Assembly (NCBI RefSeq): GCF_030544485.1 | Contig: NZ_CP130610.1 | Coordinates: 434,001 to 498,000 of the forward strand | Source: Halomonas sp. HAL1 | GTDB taxonomy: Bacteria > Pseudomonadota > Gammaproteobacteria > Pseudomonadales > Halomonadaceae | Reading direction: 5' to 3' | DNA length: 64,000 nucleotides | Part shown: positions 1 through 8,833 of the stretch, piece by piece | Numbering within the stretch: the stretch's first letter is position 1 | How the letters are laid out: every line of letters begins with the position of its first letter | Position numbers and translations under genes: made by a program | The notes under the pieces: generated by a model | What the model was told of the DNA's origin: nothing | Database searches by the model: none | Seen by the model: only the letters and a program-made list of their open reading frames with translations

Positions 1-2590
1 CTAACGCTTCGTCGCTTAACTGATCGAGTCGCTGGCCAGCGTCCTCAAGAAACGCATCCATCCGCTCGGCGATCGTATCGCTGTCGGCATCTGGCGATTG
101 CACCACTAACGCAATGCCCGGTGCTTCTAGAAGGGGCGAATAGCCAGCGTTAACGATGTAGCCAAGTTGCTGTTCAGTGCGCAGCTGCTGGTAGAACGGC
201 GTATCCAACCACTGGGCAATCACGCTGGTTGTCGCTTGCTCTTCAGGGGTGTGATCACGCGCTTGCAGATAGCGCAGCACCAACGATTCATCTCGCGAGC
301 TATGAGGGTGAAGCACAGTGTGCTCTTTATTTACCGCCAGCGGGGTTAGGCTGGGTATCTCCTCGCGGGTTAAGCGTGGACGTAGTTCGGCGCGTATCAG
401 CTCTGCTTGTTCGCGAGCCAGCTCGGCATCAAGATTGCCGACTGCCATGGCATCGACATAGAGATCATCCAGAAAACGTTGGCGGAAATTCTCTAGGTGG
501 TGACGGTCAAAGCGTTCACTGGCGGCGAGTAGATCCGCAGTCGACCACTGAGGTGTAAGCAAGGCTTCGCCCAGTGTACGGCTGGCTTGGCCATATAACG
601 ACGCCTGGGGCGCGTTGCGCCATTCACGCTGCAGCTGGTAACGCACGCGCTCAAAAGCACCGTCGTCAATCTCTGCGTTTTTAAGCTGCTCAATCGCCTG
701 CTCGATTAGGGGCGTTTGCCCGTCCCGCCAGCCTGAGAACGAAAGCGTCATGCCGCGGGAGTGCGGGTAAGCGCTAAACGATTGGCCTGCCAGCCACGCC
801 GGGTAGAGAGATTCATTCAGGCTGTCGTTAAGCCAACTGGCGAGCAGCCGGGTAAGCACTGCCTCTTGGGCGGAGTAGCTAGCGGTTGGGTTTTGCAAGC
901 TGACACGCCACTCGACGCTGGGGGTGTTAAAGCGCGCAGCTTGCATATGCCAGGTAGTAAATGATGGCGTATCGACCAGCAGGCTGGGGTGCTCATCCTG
1001 CCCTTCCAGCAAGGTTAAGTCATTGGCGATAAACGGGTTGGGGCCGGGCAGCGCTAAGCCGCTTAAGGCTTGACCCGGCTGGTCGGGCGTTTGCTCGCGC
1101 CACTCAGTGTTGAACCAGGGGGACACGGTATCGCTCTCCACGTCCGGCGCTGAGTAGAAGCGCAGCATATTATCCGCCGTTAGTGCGTCCAGGTACTCTT
1201 GTTGACGCTCGGCATCAGGGCCATCCATGCGGTAAGCCGCGTACTGCACATCTTCTACCGGGTAGCGCGAGAGGCTCATGGAGAGGCGCGTCGCTTCCTG
1301 CTGAGGTGCACCATGCTGCTGGAAACGGAACCCCTGCTCGTTAAGGTCTGCCTGTTCCTCGTAGCGCCACTCGGCGAGGCCGTCGTTACGCAGCTGCTCA
1401 ATGGCCGCCAACAGGGTGGCTTCAATATCGTCCAGACGCCCGGCGCCCGCCGGGGTCAGACTGATGGAAACAGTGAACAGTGCCTCGTTTCCGTCGCCCC
1501 GGCCAACGCCAGCGGAAAGACCGTCGGCAAGCCCTGCATCGCGCAGTACCGCCAGCAGGCTGCCATCGCCTTCATCGCCGAGTAAATGGGCGATCAGTTG
1601 TGTTGGTTTTGTACGGTAGTCGTCGGTGGGGTCGGGTACTGGGAAGTAGAAGCGTAGCTGGCGCCGGTTTTGCAGCGATTGGCGTTCGATATAGCGGGGG
1701 AGGGTATCCGACTCCACTAACGGCGCTTCTATACTCGGCACGTTCAAATCGTTGTCGGGAATAGCGGCAAAGCGTTCGGCGACCCACTCTTCCAGCTGAT
1801 CCAGTGGTTGGGGCGCGACAATGGCCAGATTCATGACATTGGCGTCGTAATGCCGGTGATAAAAATCAATCACTCGCTCGCGCAGAGGTGTTTCGCCTTC
1901 AGGTGGGCTGGCTAATGTCTCGCGGCTACCGACGGCAAACCCGGTGGTGGGGTTGTCAGGGTTGAGTAGCTGATTCAGGACATCGTTTTCACGCCGCGAT
2001 TCGTCACGGATCCGCGCCATATACTCCGAGTGAACAATATTGCGCTCGCTTTCCAGGTGATCCGCATTGAACAGCGGCGAAAGGAAAAACTCGCTGAAGC
2101 GGTCAAGCGCGCCCTGCAGTGCCGATGGCTCAATATCAAAGAAGTAGTTGGTGTCCTGCTGCGCCGTAAAGGCGTTATGAGAACCGGCGTTATTGGAGAT
2201 GTAGCGCTGGTAGCCGTCGGATTCTGGATACGGTTCGGTGCCTAAAAACAGCATATGCTCCAGAAAGTGGGCCAAGCCCTGGAGATCATCAGGATCTTGC
2301 GCGCTGCCCACGCGGACGTTCATTGACACTGCTGCTTTATCTGCCTCGGGGTCGCTGACCAGTAGCACATTAAGCCCATTTTCAAGCGTCAAAACGCGGT
2401 AGTCGCGGCTGTCATAAGGACTGGTAATCGGGGTGACTGTTTCTTTAACAGCGTCTACTGCATCCGTGTCGGCAAGGGCCTCATTGTCAGCGCCTAACGC
2501 AAGCGGCGCTACCCAAAGGCTTATGATGACAGCGAGCAGTGCACGCTGAGGCAGGTGATGCCAGTGCTTGAAACAAGGGGATCGCAACAT
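1..2590 (-). CDS. M16 family zinc metalloprotease (protease III/pitrilysin-like), C-terminus cut by window edge
   Basis: At least 863 residues are readable leftward from the ATG at 2590; the C-terminus lies beyond position 1. A hydrophobic N-terminal segment ending near Ala-Leu-Gly-Ala looks like a signal peptide, so the enzyme is probably periplasmic. The inverted zinc motif HFLEH (HxxEH) lies about 110 residues in, followed by a downstream SERNIVHSE segment that would supply the third zinc ligand. Several M16 repeats follow, as in E. coli protease III (about 960 residues), which degrades peptides. The start overlaps the stop of the upstream SRAP gene (TAATG), and its Shine-Dalgarno AGGAG lies inside that gene's end, so the two are probably co-translated. 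Whether it is PtrA itself or a paralogue cannot be settled here. Confidence 0.88.
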   Translation of the reverse strand, partial: MLRSPCFKHWHHLPQRALLAVIISLWVAPLALGADNEALADTDAVDAVKETVTPITSPYDSRDYRVLTLENGLNVLLVSDPEADKAAVSMNVRVGSAQDPDDLQGLAHFLEHMLFLGTEPYPESDGYQRYISNNAGSHNAFTAQQDTNYFFDIEPSALQGALDRFSEFFLSPLFNADHLESERNIVHSEYMARIRDESRRENDVLNQLLNPDNPTTGFAVGSRETLASPPEGETPLRERVIDFYHRHYDANVMNLAIVAPQPLDQLEEWVAERFAAIPDNDLNVPSIEAPLVESDTLPRYIERQSLQNRRQLRFYFPVPDPTDDYRTKPTQLIAHLLGDEGDGSLLAVLRDAGLADGLSAGVGRGDGNEALFTVSISLTPAGAGRLDDIEATLLAAIEQLRNDGLAEWRYEEQADLNEQGFRFQQHGAPQQEATRLSMSLSRYPVEDVQYAAYRMDGPDAERQQEYLDALTADNMLRFYSAPDVESDTVSPWFNTEWREQTPDQPGQALSGLALPGPNPFIANDLTLLEGQDEHPSLLVDTPSFTTWHMQAARFNTPSVEWRVSLQNPTASYSAQEAVLTRLLASWLNDSLNESLYPAWLAGQSFSAYPHSRGMTLSFSGWRDGQTPLIEQAIEQLKNAEIDDGAFERVRYQLQREWRNAPQASLYGQASRTLGEALLTPQWSTADLLAASERFDRHHLENFRQRFLDDLYVDAMAVGNLDAELAREQAELIRAELRPRLTREEIPSLTPLAVNKEHTVLHPHSSRDESLVLRYLQARDHTPEEQATTSVIAQWLDTPFYQQLRTEQQLGYIVNAGYSPLLEAPGIALVVQSPDADSDTIAERMDAFLEDAGQRLDQLSDEAL

Positions 2591-3276
2591 TACAGCTCCT
2601 GAGACACAGCCCAGCGCAGCATCGACCCGGTGGGGTGGGCACAAGCCGATGACTGATAGGCGGGATTATTGACATATTTAGATACCGGAAAAGCGCCCAA
2701 CAGTTCCAAAGGGGCGGGCGCTAGTAGTGAGTTAAGCGTTTCAGTATCGGTATCGGGGTTGAGCCAGGTGGATAGCGCATGATTGGGAATGACCACCGGC
2801 AGGCGATCCGTTAGTGGTGATAGCAGAATATTAGCGGGCACGGTAATCAAGGCAGAGGAGTCGGTGAACGCCGTTAAGGTGGTGTGATAGCGGCACCACA
2901 AAGCGCCCAGCAGTAGCGGTGCCCGGGACACCTGAGTCACTAGAAAAGGCTGTTTGCTGCGTGATTGGGTTTTCCATACATAGAAACCGCTCACCGGAAT
3001 AACGCAGCGGCGTGCGCCGAAAGCATCGCGAAACATCGCCCGAGATTCCAGGGTTTCAGACCGGGCGCAGTGGGGTGCGTGATCCAGCACTTCCAGCCAG
3101 GGCGGCGTTAGGCCCCAGAAAACCGACGAGAGCCGATACTGGCCCTGCTCAAGGCGAATCGCCGAAATGGGCCGTCGAGGCGCGAGGTTCGGGGATTCAA
3201 TCAGCGGTTCCTGGAGGCCAAGCGATGGCAATAAACGGGTTAGCGGTAAGTTTTGCACATGCAGTCGTCCCGTCAT
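2590..3276 (-). CDS. SRAP-domain (YedK/HMCES family) protein with degenerate active site
   Basis: This 228-residue protein keeps the SRAP framework: FWGLTPPW, ARSETL, MFRDAF, CVIPVSGFYVWK, KQPF and a DRLPVVI segment. Active family members start Met-Cys-Gly-Arg and use Cys2 to crosslink abasic sites in single-stranded DNA, with Asn75, Glu105 and His160 (YedK numbering) assisting. Here the start reads Met-Thr-Gly-Arg, Asn is Cys70 (HCARSET), Glu is Val100 (FYVW) and His is Thr156 (LTDRLP). All four are therefore replaced. The start at 3276 is chosen because AAGGAG sits just upstream and the MxGR motif follows; a longer frame to 3432 exists but has no family similarity. It overlaps the M16 protease start by one base. 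Probably a pseudoenzyme; any DNA-binding role is a guess. Confidence 0.8.
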   Translation of the reverse strand: MTGRLHVQNLPLTRLLPSLGLQEPLIESPNLAPRRPISAIRLEQGQYRLSSVFWGLTPPWLEVLDHAPHCARSETLESRAMFRDAFGARRCVIPVSGFYVWKTQSRSKQPFLVTQVSRAPLLLGALWCRYHTTLTAFTDSSALITVPANILLSPLTDRLPVVIPNHALSTWLNPDTDTETLNSLLAPAPLELLGAFPVSKYVNNPAYQSSACAHPTGSMLRWAVSQEL

Positions 3277-3467
3277 GCCTATCTCCTTAAGCAAAATCGT
3301 CGTGGAAGTGGCCCTGGATGTGAGGGACTTCGCGCAATTAAGCACGAATTGTAGTGTTTTAGTGTCGAAAACAGTGTTCGATGTAAGGTATCCTATAGTA
3401 ACCCTTACTCCCGCTAAAGTGCAGTGAGGCATTCCTCCTCGTTTGCCGTTGACCTTAAGAGATCGCC

Positions 3468-4082
3468 ATGGCCCGTCCTAGACAGCATGCGCCCGATGCC
3501 CTCCATTCGCAGGTCATGCACGCTTGTGATGAGTGGTTGGCTGAGCAGCCAGTCCATGGTCTTTCACTGCGTGCCCTGGCCAGGGAAGTCGGCTGCGCCC
3601 CCAGCACGCTACTCAAACTATATGGCAGCTTCAATAACTTATTGCAGCACGTCAATGTGGAAACGCTGGCGCGCTTGCAGCACACCATTACTAGCTTAGT
3701 GGATGATGATCCTGAGCCATGGTTACGTTCGCTAGCCCGTGCCTACTGGCTTTTCGCTGAACAAGACTGCTACCGCTGGCAATTACTTTTCGATTACCCG
3801 TTAGCAAAAGAGGGTGAGCTTGATCAGCGCCAGAGCGATTTGATTGAAGCGCTGTTTACGCAGGTGGAAGCATCGCTCAAATCCTATCAGCCTGCGTTGG
3901 ATGACCTTGAAGCGCGTCGATTGGGGCGCACTCTGTGGGGCAGCGTACACGGACTCGTTCAGCTTGGCCTTAATGAGCGCTTGGGCTACTGGCAGGGGCA
4001 GCAGTTAAAAGTGGACGAGTTGCTCGACCAACTGATGAGCACCATTCTGGCTGGCTTACGCCACCGTGAGGCGGCAACGTGA
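3468..4082 (+). CDS. TetR/AcrR family transcriptional regulator
   Basis: A 204-residue protein with an N-terminal helix-turn-helix of TetR type at about residues 10-60 (LSLRALAREVGCAPSTLLKLYGSF) and a helical C-terminal ligand/dimer domain (ARAYWLFAEQDCYRWQLLF) resembling the WHG-type TetR C-terminal domain. These proteins usually repress neighbouring genes until a small ligand binds. Its stop overlaps the GTG start of the acyltransferase downstream (GTGA), so the two are one transcription unit and the regulator may control lipid or envelope-related genes. The ligand is unknown. The ATG at 3468 is preceded by TTAAGAGA, a fair ribosome binding site. Confidence 0.85.
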   Translation: MARPRQHAPDALHSQVMHACDEWLAEQPVHGLSLRALAREVGCAPSTLLKLYGSFNNLLQHVNVETLARLQHTITSLVDDDPEPWLRSLARAYWLFAEQDCYRWQLLFDYPLAKEGELDQRQSDLIEALFTQVEASLKSYQPALDDLEARRLGRTLWGSVHGLVQLGLNERLGYWQGQQLKVDELLDQLMSTILAGLRHREAAT

Positions 4083-4744
4083 CGGGGTGGGTCAATGTGA
4101 CTCGACAAGTGTTGCGCTGGCTGATTTTTATCTCCATGCGCCTGTGCTACCGGCTGCAGGTTCATGGGCGCCACCATATTCCCAAACACGGCGCGGCGCT
4201 GGTGGTGTGTAACCACGTAAGCTTTATGGATGCCTTGGTGCTCGGCGGTGCTAGCCCTCGGCCACTGCGCTTTGTTATGGATCAGCCGATTTTTGATTCC
4301 CCTTGGCTGAAGTGGTGGTTCCAACTGGTGGGCGCTATTCCTATCGAGTCTGAGCGGCGCAGCCCCGGCGCGCTCAGGCGCGCTTTGGATGACGTGAGCG
4401 CAGCCCTTCGTCAGGGTCAGGTCGTGATGGTATTTCCTGAAGGTCGATTGACCCCAGATGGTGAGATTCACGCTTTTCGCCGTGGCTTGGAGACAATCCT
4501 GGCGCGGGACGATGTGCCGGTAATCCCTGCTGGATTGGCGGGTCTATGGGGTTCCTGGACGTCTCACCATGGTGGTAAGGCGCTGAAGAAATACCCCAAG
4601 CGTTTCCGGGCGCCGGTCAGCTTGCACTTTGGCCCACCGCTCAATCGCCTGGATGCCGATGATATGGCGCTGCGGCGGTTTCTAGAGGCAAGGGTAAGGG
4701 CGTTAAAAGCGGCAGCTGACCAGGATCTGGCCAACCGTCATTAA
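4079..4744 (+). CDS. 1-acyl-sn-glycerol-3-phosphate acyltransferase family protein (PlsC-like)
   Basis: A 221-residue membrane-associated acyltransferase. The catalytic HX4D box is NHVSFMDAL at about residues 42-50 and the phosphate-binding box is FPEGR at about residue 120. The family transfers an acyl chain to lysophosphatidic acid or related lysolipids at the inner membrane. The GTG start overlaps the TGA of the TetR gene, indicating translational coupling. It may be an accessory PlsC-like enzyme under the TetR protein rather than the main PlsC; the acyl acceptor cannot be read from the sequence. Confidence 0.85.
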   Translation: MTGWVNVTRQVLRWLIFISMRLCYRLQVHGRHHIPKHGAALVVCNHVSFMDALVLGGASPRPLRFVMDQPIFDSPWLKWWFQLVGAIPIESERRSPGALRRALDDVSAALRQGQVVMVFPEGRLTPDGEIHAFRRGLETILARDDVPVIPAGLAGLWGSWTSHHGGKALKKYPKRFRAPVSLHFGPPLNRLDADDMALRRFLEARVRALKAAADQDLANRH

Positions 4745-4761
4745 CACTTGCTTGTAACTGA

Positions 4762-6036
4762 CTAGCGGCGTGGCAGGCGTATTTTTTGCCAGCAGCGTGC
4801 TGAGGTGATGAGATTGTCTCGGATCTCTAGAATCTCCATGCGCATATTGTCGATCTGCAGGCACGCTGGGCCTTCCGGAAAAGCTTCAAGGTGTTCAAGG
4901 ATTAGCCCGTTAAGCGTCTTGGGGCCATCGGTAGGAAGCTGCCAGCCGAGCATCTTATTAATTTCGCGAATATTGGCGGTGCCTTCGATCACATGGCTGC
5001 CGTCGTCCTGCTGGTGAATCTCTTCATCTTCAGAGACATCGGTGGTGAATTCACCAACGATCTCTTCCAGAATATCTTCCAGCGTGACCAAACCCTCAAC
5101 ATCGCCATACTCATCTACCACGATGCCAATGCGCCGCTTCTGCTTTTGAAAGTTGAGCAGCTGGGTATGGAGAGGTGTCGACTCGGGAATAAAATAGGGC
5201 TCGCGGGCTTCCTGAACAATGGATGCCTTGGTGACTTCATCCCGAGAGAGAAAGCGTGCCGCATTACGCAAATGCAGCATGCCGATAATATTATTGATGT
5301 CGCCTTTATAGACCGGCAGCCGGGTGTGCTGGCTGGTACGAATCTGCGTCAAAATATCCTCAAGCGTGTCATCCAGGTCGATGCCCAGGACTTCATGGCG
5401 AGGCACCATAATGTCATTAACCGTAACGTTCTCAAGGTCAAGAATCGACAGCAGCATGGCGCGGTGACGGTAGGGAATCAACGTGCCGGCCTCGTGAACC
5501 ACCGTACGCAGTTCATCACGCGTTAGGCTGTCACCGCCGTTATCGACGCTTTTAACGCCCACTAGTCGGAGTAGGCCGTTAGACATCACGTTAACCAGCC
5601 ATACCAGCGGGTAGAGCAGTTTCAGCAGCGGCTCAAGGGCATAGGACGTCGGGTAAGCAATCCGCTCGGGCTTAATCGCGGCGTAGGTCTTCGGCGTCAC
5701 TTCGGCGAAAATCAAAATCGTGATGGTCAGCAGGGCGGTGGAGATAGCAGGCCCTGATACGTCACCAAAGAAGTGAATGGCAATAATAGTGGCGATCGAC
5801 GCTGCCAAGTTATTGACGAAATTATTGCCGATCAGGATAACGCCGATCAGGCGGTCTGGGCGTGTGAGCAGGCGCATGACCCGTTTGGCTCTGCGATCCC
5901 CGCTATTAGCCTGATGGCTCAAGCGGTAGCGGTTAATCGACATCATGCCGGTTTCAGAGCTGGAGAAAAAAGCAGAAAGCACTATCAGTAAGGCTAGCAG
6001 GCCGAACAGTAACCCCAGGGGGAAGTCGTCGCTCAA
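4762..6036 (-). CDS. CNNM/CorC family transporter (DUF21-CBS-CorC_HlyC)
   Basis: A 424-residue protein with the DUF21/CNNM membrane domain (about residues 1-190, four hydrophobic segments starting FPLGLLFGLLALL), a paired CBS module (about 205-330; IMVPRHEV, VDEYGDVEGLVTLEDILEEIVGE) and a CorC_HlyC C-terminal domain (about 345-420). Family members are linked to Mg2+/Co2+ efflux or magnesium homeostasis; E. coli YfjD is the closest named relative in architecture and position near ypjD and ffh. It converges on the PlsC-like gene and is followed on the same strand by nothing obvious. Substrate is inferred from the family only. Confidence 0.87.
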   Translation of the reverse strand: MSDDFPLGLLFGLLALLIVLSAFFSSSETGMMSINRYRLSHQANSGDRRAKRVMRLLTRPDRLIGVILIGNNFVNNLAASIATIIAIHFFGDVSGPAISTALLTITILIFAEVTPKTYAAIKPERIAYPTSYALEPLLKLLYPLVWLVNVMSNGLLRLVGVKSVDNGGDSLTRDELRTVVHEAGTLIPYRHRAMLLSILDLENVTVNDIMVPRHEVLGIDLDDTLEDILTQIRTSQHTRLPVYKGDINNIIGMLHLRNAARFLSRDEVTKASIVQEAREPYFIPESTPLHTQLLNFQKQKRRIGIVVDEYGDVEGLVTLEDILEEIVGEFTTDVSEDEEIHQQDDGSHVIEGTANIREINKMLGWQLPTDGPKTLNGLILEHLEAFPEGPACLQIDNMRMEILEIRDNLITSARCWQKIRLPRR

Positions 6037-6140
6037 GTCGAAAAGTCCTTTGTGGCGTATTAGGCTCGATTTGTAGAAGGTAGCGAGTGGTGTGTCAAGA
6101 CAACCAAAGGCGTGGTGACGCCTAGTTAGCGGTTGAGTAG

Positions 6141-6938
6141 CTATTGATTGAGTAAAATCTCAAGTACGAACTTACTGCCAAAATAGGCCAGTACGAGGAG
6201 GCCGCAGCCACCGAGTGTCCAACGCACGGCACGCATGCCGCGCCAACCAAAGCGATAACGACCAATTAGCAGTGTCGTGAAGATTACCCAAGCCAGCAGC
6301 GAAAGCACGGTTTTATGCGCCAAGTGCTGGGCAAAAAAGTTATCCAGAAAAATAAGGCCACTCGCGATGGAGAGCGTTAATAAAATGATGCCCGCCCAGA
6401 CCAACTCAAAAAGCACTCGCTCCATGGTGGTCAGCGGCGGTAACGACTGCACAATGCCGCGAATATGATGATGGCGTAACGCCTGGTTTTGCAGGCCGAC
6501 CAGCACGGCTTGTGCGGCGGCAATGGCCAATACGGCAAACGCTAGGGCAGAGCTCACGGCATGTAGCAAAATGCCGGGCGTAAGCCCTGTATGGCCGCCT
6601 TGATTCGGTAGCCAAGTGGCGGCAATGAGCGCAATACCTGCTAGCGGAAACAGCGCAATGCCCGCATTAAGCACCGGTTTAAACAGGCTGGCGACCAACA
6701 CAACATTAACCGCCACCGCCATCAGTAGCGTGGCGCTGGTGGTAAAGCCGGGCAGAAACCCAGGGGACTGGCCGACTAATTTGACCACCACAGGAATATG
6801 CAGCAGCAAGCCCAGCACGGCGAGCAGGCGCACCATGCCTTGGCGGGGCGGTACACGCCGGAACAGCGTCATGCCCTGCCAAATAGCAGCGGCAACGTAA
6901 AAAACAAAAGCAATCGTGGCGAAAGGGAGCGCCTGCAT
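6141..6938 (-). CDS. ypjD: YpjD-like inner membrane protein, CcsA/cytochrome c assembly family
   Basis: A 265-residue polytopic protein with about eight hydrophobic helices, belonging to the cytochrome c assembly (CcsA/CcmC-type) family. Conserved features are the periplasmic-loop GGHTGLTPGILLHA and the helix following HKTVLSLLAW, with histidines that could contact haem. In E. coli ypjD also lies divergent to ffh and next to yfjD, which is the order here, so orthology is likely. The molecular role of YpjD is not well established. It sits 104 bp downstream-in-map of the CorC gene on the same strand and is divergent from ffh. Confidence 0.8.
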   Translation of the reverse strand: MQALPFATIAFVFYVAAAIWQGMTLFRRVPPRQGMVRLLAVLGLLLHIPVVVKLVGQSPGFLPGFTTSATLLMAVAVNVVLVASLFKPVLNAGIALFPLAGIALIAATWLPNQGGHTGLTPGILLHAVSSALAFAVLAIAAAQAVLVGLQNQALRHHHIRGIVQSLPPLTTMERVLFELVWAGIILLTLSIASGLIFLDNFFAQHLAHKTVLSLLAWVIFTTLLIGRYRFGWRGMRAVRWTLGGCGLLVLAYFGSKFVLEILLNQ

Positions 6939-7100
6939 GATGCTATCCGTGCGCCTTGCAGCGCGTTGCTGTGAATAAATAAACGAATTAAGTGTGATTA
7001 CGACGAAAATCTATCCAGCTACTATAACTAATCCAAGCGGCGTCGCCCAGCGGGGCAAACGCACGAAAATAGGTAAAGACTCGGAGTAAGTATGCATTAA

Positions 7101-7198
7101 TGCCAGGGAAAGCTGTAAGCAAGGGTCTTTCGCCATGGATGGCGAAAGTAGCGCCCATGGATGGGTTAACAGCGCCCTTGCGTGAGCTTGCCCTGGCA
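7101..7198. repeat. Long palindromic intergenic element, copy A
   Basis: The element begins TGCCAGGG and ends CCCTGGCA. The left arm AAGCTGTAAGCAAGGG pairs imperfectly with the right arm CCCTTGCGTGAGCTT, and two small inner hairpins lie between them (CGCCATGGATGGCG, then CGCCCATGGATGGG). It could form a cruciform or a long RNA stem. A related element, inverted, lies at 51922-52072 and shares the blocks CCATGGATGGCG, AAGTAGCGCCCA and ACAGCGCCC. This suggests a dispersed genomic repeat family. Confidence 0.75.
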
Positions 7199-7241
7199 GG
7201 ATCGCTGGCACTCCCCCATGGAGACTCTAAGCGTGAGCGCG

Positions 7242-7247
7242 TATAAT
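7242..7247 (+). promoter_or_regulatory. Probable -10 element of the ffh promoter
   Basis: A perfect TATAAT lies 62 bp upstream of the ffh start. No good -35 hexamer sits 16-18 bp upstream, so this is only a probable promoter. Confidence 0.45.
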
Positions 7248-7308
7248 CTTTTTACTAATTAGTCCAGGGCGTGCGCGCCGACGGCAGTGACGGAGGCAGA
7301 GAGGCCCC

Positions 7309-8736
7309 ATGTTCCAGAATCTAAGTGAGCGTCTTTCCCAGACGTTAAAGTCGATTAAGGGTCAGGCTCGCCTGACTGACGACAATATAAAAGACACCCT
7401 GCGCGAAGTGCGCCGCGCACTGCTTGAGGCCGATGTAGCACTGCCGGTCATCAAGGAGTTTATCGAGCGCGTTCGCGAGCGTGCGGTCGGGCAGGAAGTG
7501 TCCAAAAGCCTGTCGCCAGGGCAGCAGTTCGTCAAAATCGTCCAGCAAGAGCTGGAAGCGATTATGGGCGAAGCCAACGACGGCTTTGTGCTTAAAGGCT
7601 CACCCGCCGTTGTATTGATGGCTGGTCTGCAGGGTGCGGGTAAAACCACCTCTGTGGCCAAGCTGGCCCGCTACCTGCGCGAGCGCGAGAAAAAGAAAGT
7701 CTTGGTGGTGTCTGCGGACGTCTATCGCCCGGCGGCCATCGACCAGCTCGAAACCCTGGCCAAAGAGGTCGAGGTGGATTTCTTCCCCTCGCGCTCTGAC
7801 CAGCAGCCGGTAGCCATTGCCGAAGCGGCGATCAAGCACGCCAAAATCCAGTTTCACGATGTCGTGCTGATCGATACCGCCGGTCGTTTGGCGATTGATG
7901 AAGCCATGATGGCGGAGATCCAGGCGCTGCATAAGGCAGTCTCGCCTCAGGAAACGCTGTTTGTCGTTGATGCCATGACCGGCCAGGACGCTGCCAATAC
8001 CGCCAAGGCGTTCAGCGAAGCGTTGCCGCTAACCGGGGTGATCCTCACCAAGGCGGACGGTGATGCTCGTGGTGGCGCGGCGCTGTCGGTACGCCACATT
8101 ACCGGCAAACCCATTAAGTTTATGGGTGTCGGTGAAAAGGTTGACGCCCTAGAGCCTTTCCACCCAGACCGGGTCGCCTCGCGCATCCTGGGCATGGGCG
8201 ACATGCTGTCGCTGATCGAGGAAGCCGAGCGCACCGTCGATAAGTCCAAAGCCGAGAAGTTGGCCAAAAAGGTCAAGAGGGGTGACGGATTTGACCTGGA
8301 AGATTTTCGCGACCAGCTCCAGCAGCTCAAGAAAATGGGCGGTATGGGTGGCCTAATGGGCAAGTTGCCGGGTATGGGGCAGATGGCCGAGATGGCGCAA
8401 GGCCCTGGCCCTGAGAAAGAGCTGGGCAAGTTGGAAGCGCTAATTAACTCCATGACGCCTAAAGAGCGCCGCAAGCCCGATATTATCAACGGCTCGCGCA
8501 AGCGCCGTATTGCCTCGGGGGCCGGCCTTCAAGTGCCTGATCTTAATCGTCTGCTCAAGCAGCATAAGCAGATGCAGAAGATGATGAAGAAAGCGGGCCA
8601 GAAGGGCGGCATGCAGAAAATGATGCGCGGTATGTCCGGCATGATGGGCGGCGGTGGCCCAGGTGGGCCCGGAGGAATGGGCGGACCCGGCGGCATGGGC
8701 GGTATGGGTGGCCCAGGCGGATTGCCACGGCGTTAA
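7309..8736 (+). CDS. ffh: Signal recognition particle protein Ffh (SRP54)
   Basis: A 475-residue GTPase that binds 4.5S RNA and signal sequences and delivers ribosome-nascent chains to FtsY at the membrane. The N domain is at about 1-85; the G domain shows the P-loop GLQGAGKTT near residue 107, DTAGR near 190 and TKADG near 248. The methionine-rich M domain follows from about 300 (LKKMGGMGGLMGKLPGMG; SGAGLQVPDLNRLLKQ). The C-terminal tail is a Gly/Met/Pro-rich low-complexity stretch from about 445, longer than in E. coli Ffh (453 residues). The ATG is preceded by GGAGGCAGAGAGG. Confidence 0.97.
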   Translation: MFQNLSERLSQTLKSIKGQARLTDDNIKDTLREVRRALLEADVALPVIKEFIERVRERAVGQEVSKSLSPGQQFVKIVQQELEAIMGEANDGFVLKGSPAVVLMAGLQGAGKTTSVAKLARYLREREKKKVLVVSADVYRPAAIDQLETLAKEVEVDFFPSRSDQQPVAIAEAAIKHAKIQFHDVVLIDTAGRLAIDEAMMAEIQALHKAVSPQETLFVVDAMTGQDAANTAKAFSEALPLTGVILTKADGDARGGAALSVRHITGKPIKFMGVGEKVDALEPFHPDRVASRILGMGDMLSLIEEAERTVDKSKAEKLAKKVKRGDGFDLEDFRDQLQQLKKMGGMGGLMGKLPGMGQMAEMAQGPGPEKELGKLEALINSMTPKERRKPDIINGSRKRRIASGAGLQVPDLNRLLKQHKQMQKMMKKAGQKGGMQKMMRGMSGMMGGGGPGGPGGMGGPGGMGGMGGPGGLPRR

Positions 8737-8827
8737 AACACTAACAGTAACGTGCTGATGCGCTTGGTGAGGTTGACGGCCTGTGAGTTTTCTGGCTGTC
8801 AGGCTTTCCAAGCCGAGCGCATTTGCG

Positions 8828-8833
8828 TAGAAT
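8828..8833 (+). promoter_or_regulatory. Possible -10 element ahead of rpsP
   Basis: TAGAAT lies in the 289-bp gap between ffh and rpsP, about 190 bp before the rpsP start. The -35 region is poor, so this is a weak call. The remaining leader (8840-9025) holds no recognisable gene. Confidence 0.25.

Larger units (their letters stand above)
6939..7308. other. Intergenic region between ypjD and ffh
   Basis: This 370-bp gap between divergent genes holds no convincing gene. It contains a long imperfect palindromic element (about 7101-7198, listed separately) and an ffh-proximal TATAAT at 7242-7247. Confidence 0.7.

Noticed and set aside
1199..1787. Several plus- and minus-strand frames over the M16 protease gene
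   Set aside because: They are shadows of the protease frame, which has a continuous family match on the minus strand.
3276..3432. Longer N-terminus for the SRAP protein starting at 3432
   Set aside because: The MxGR motif and an AAGGAG site fix the start at 3276; the upstream part has no family similarity.
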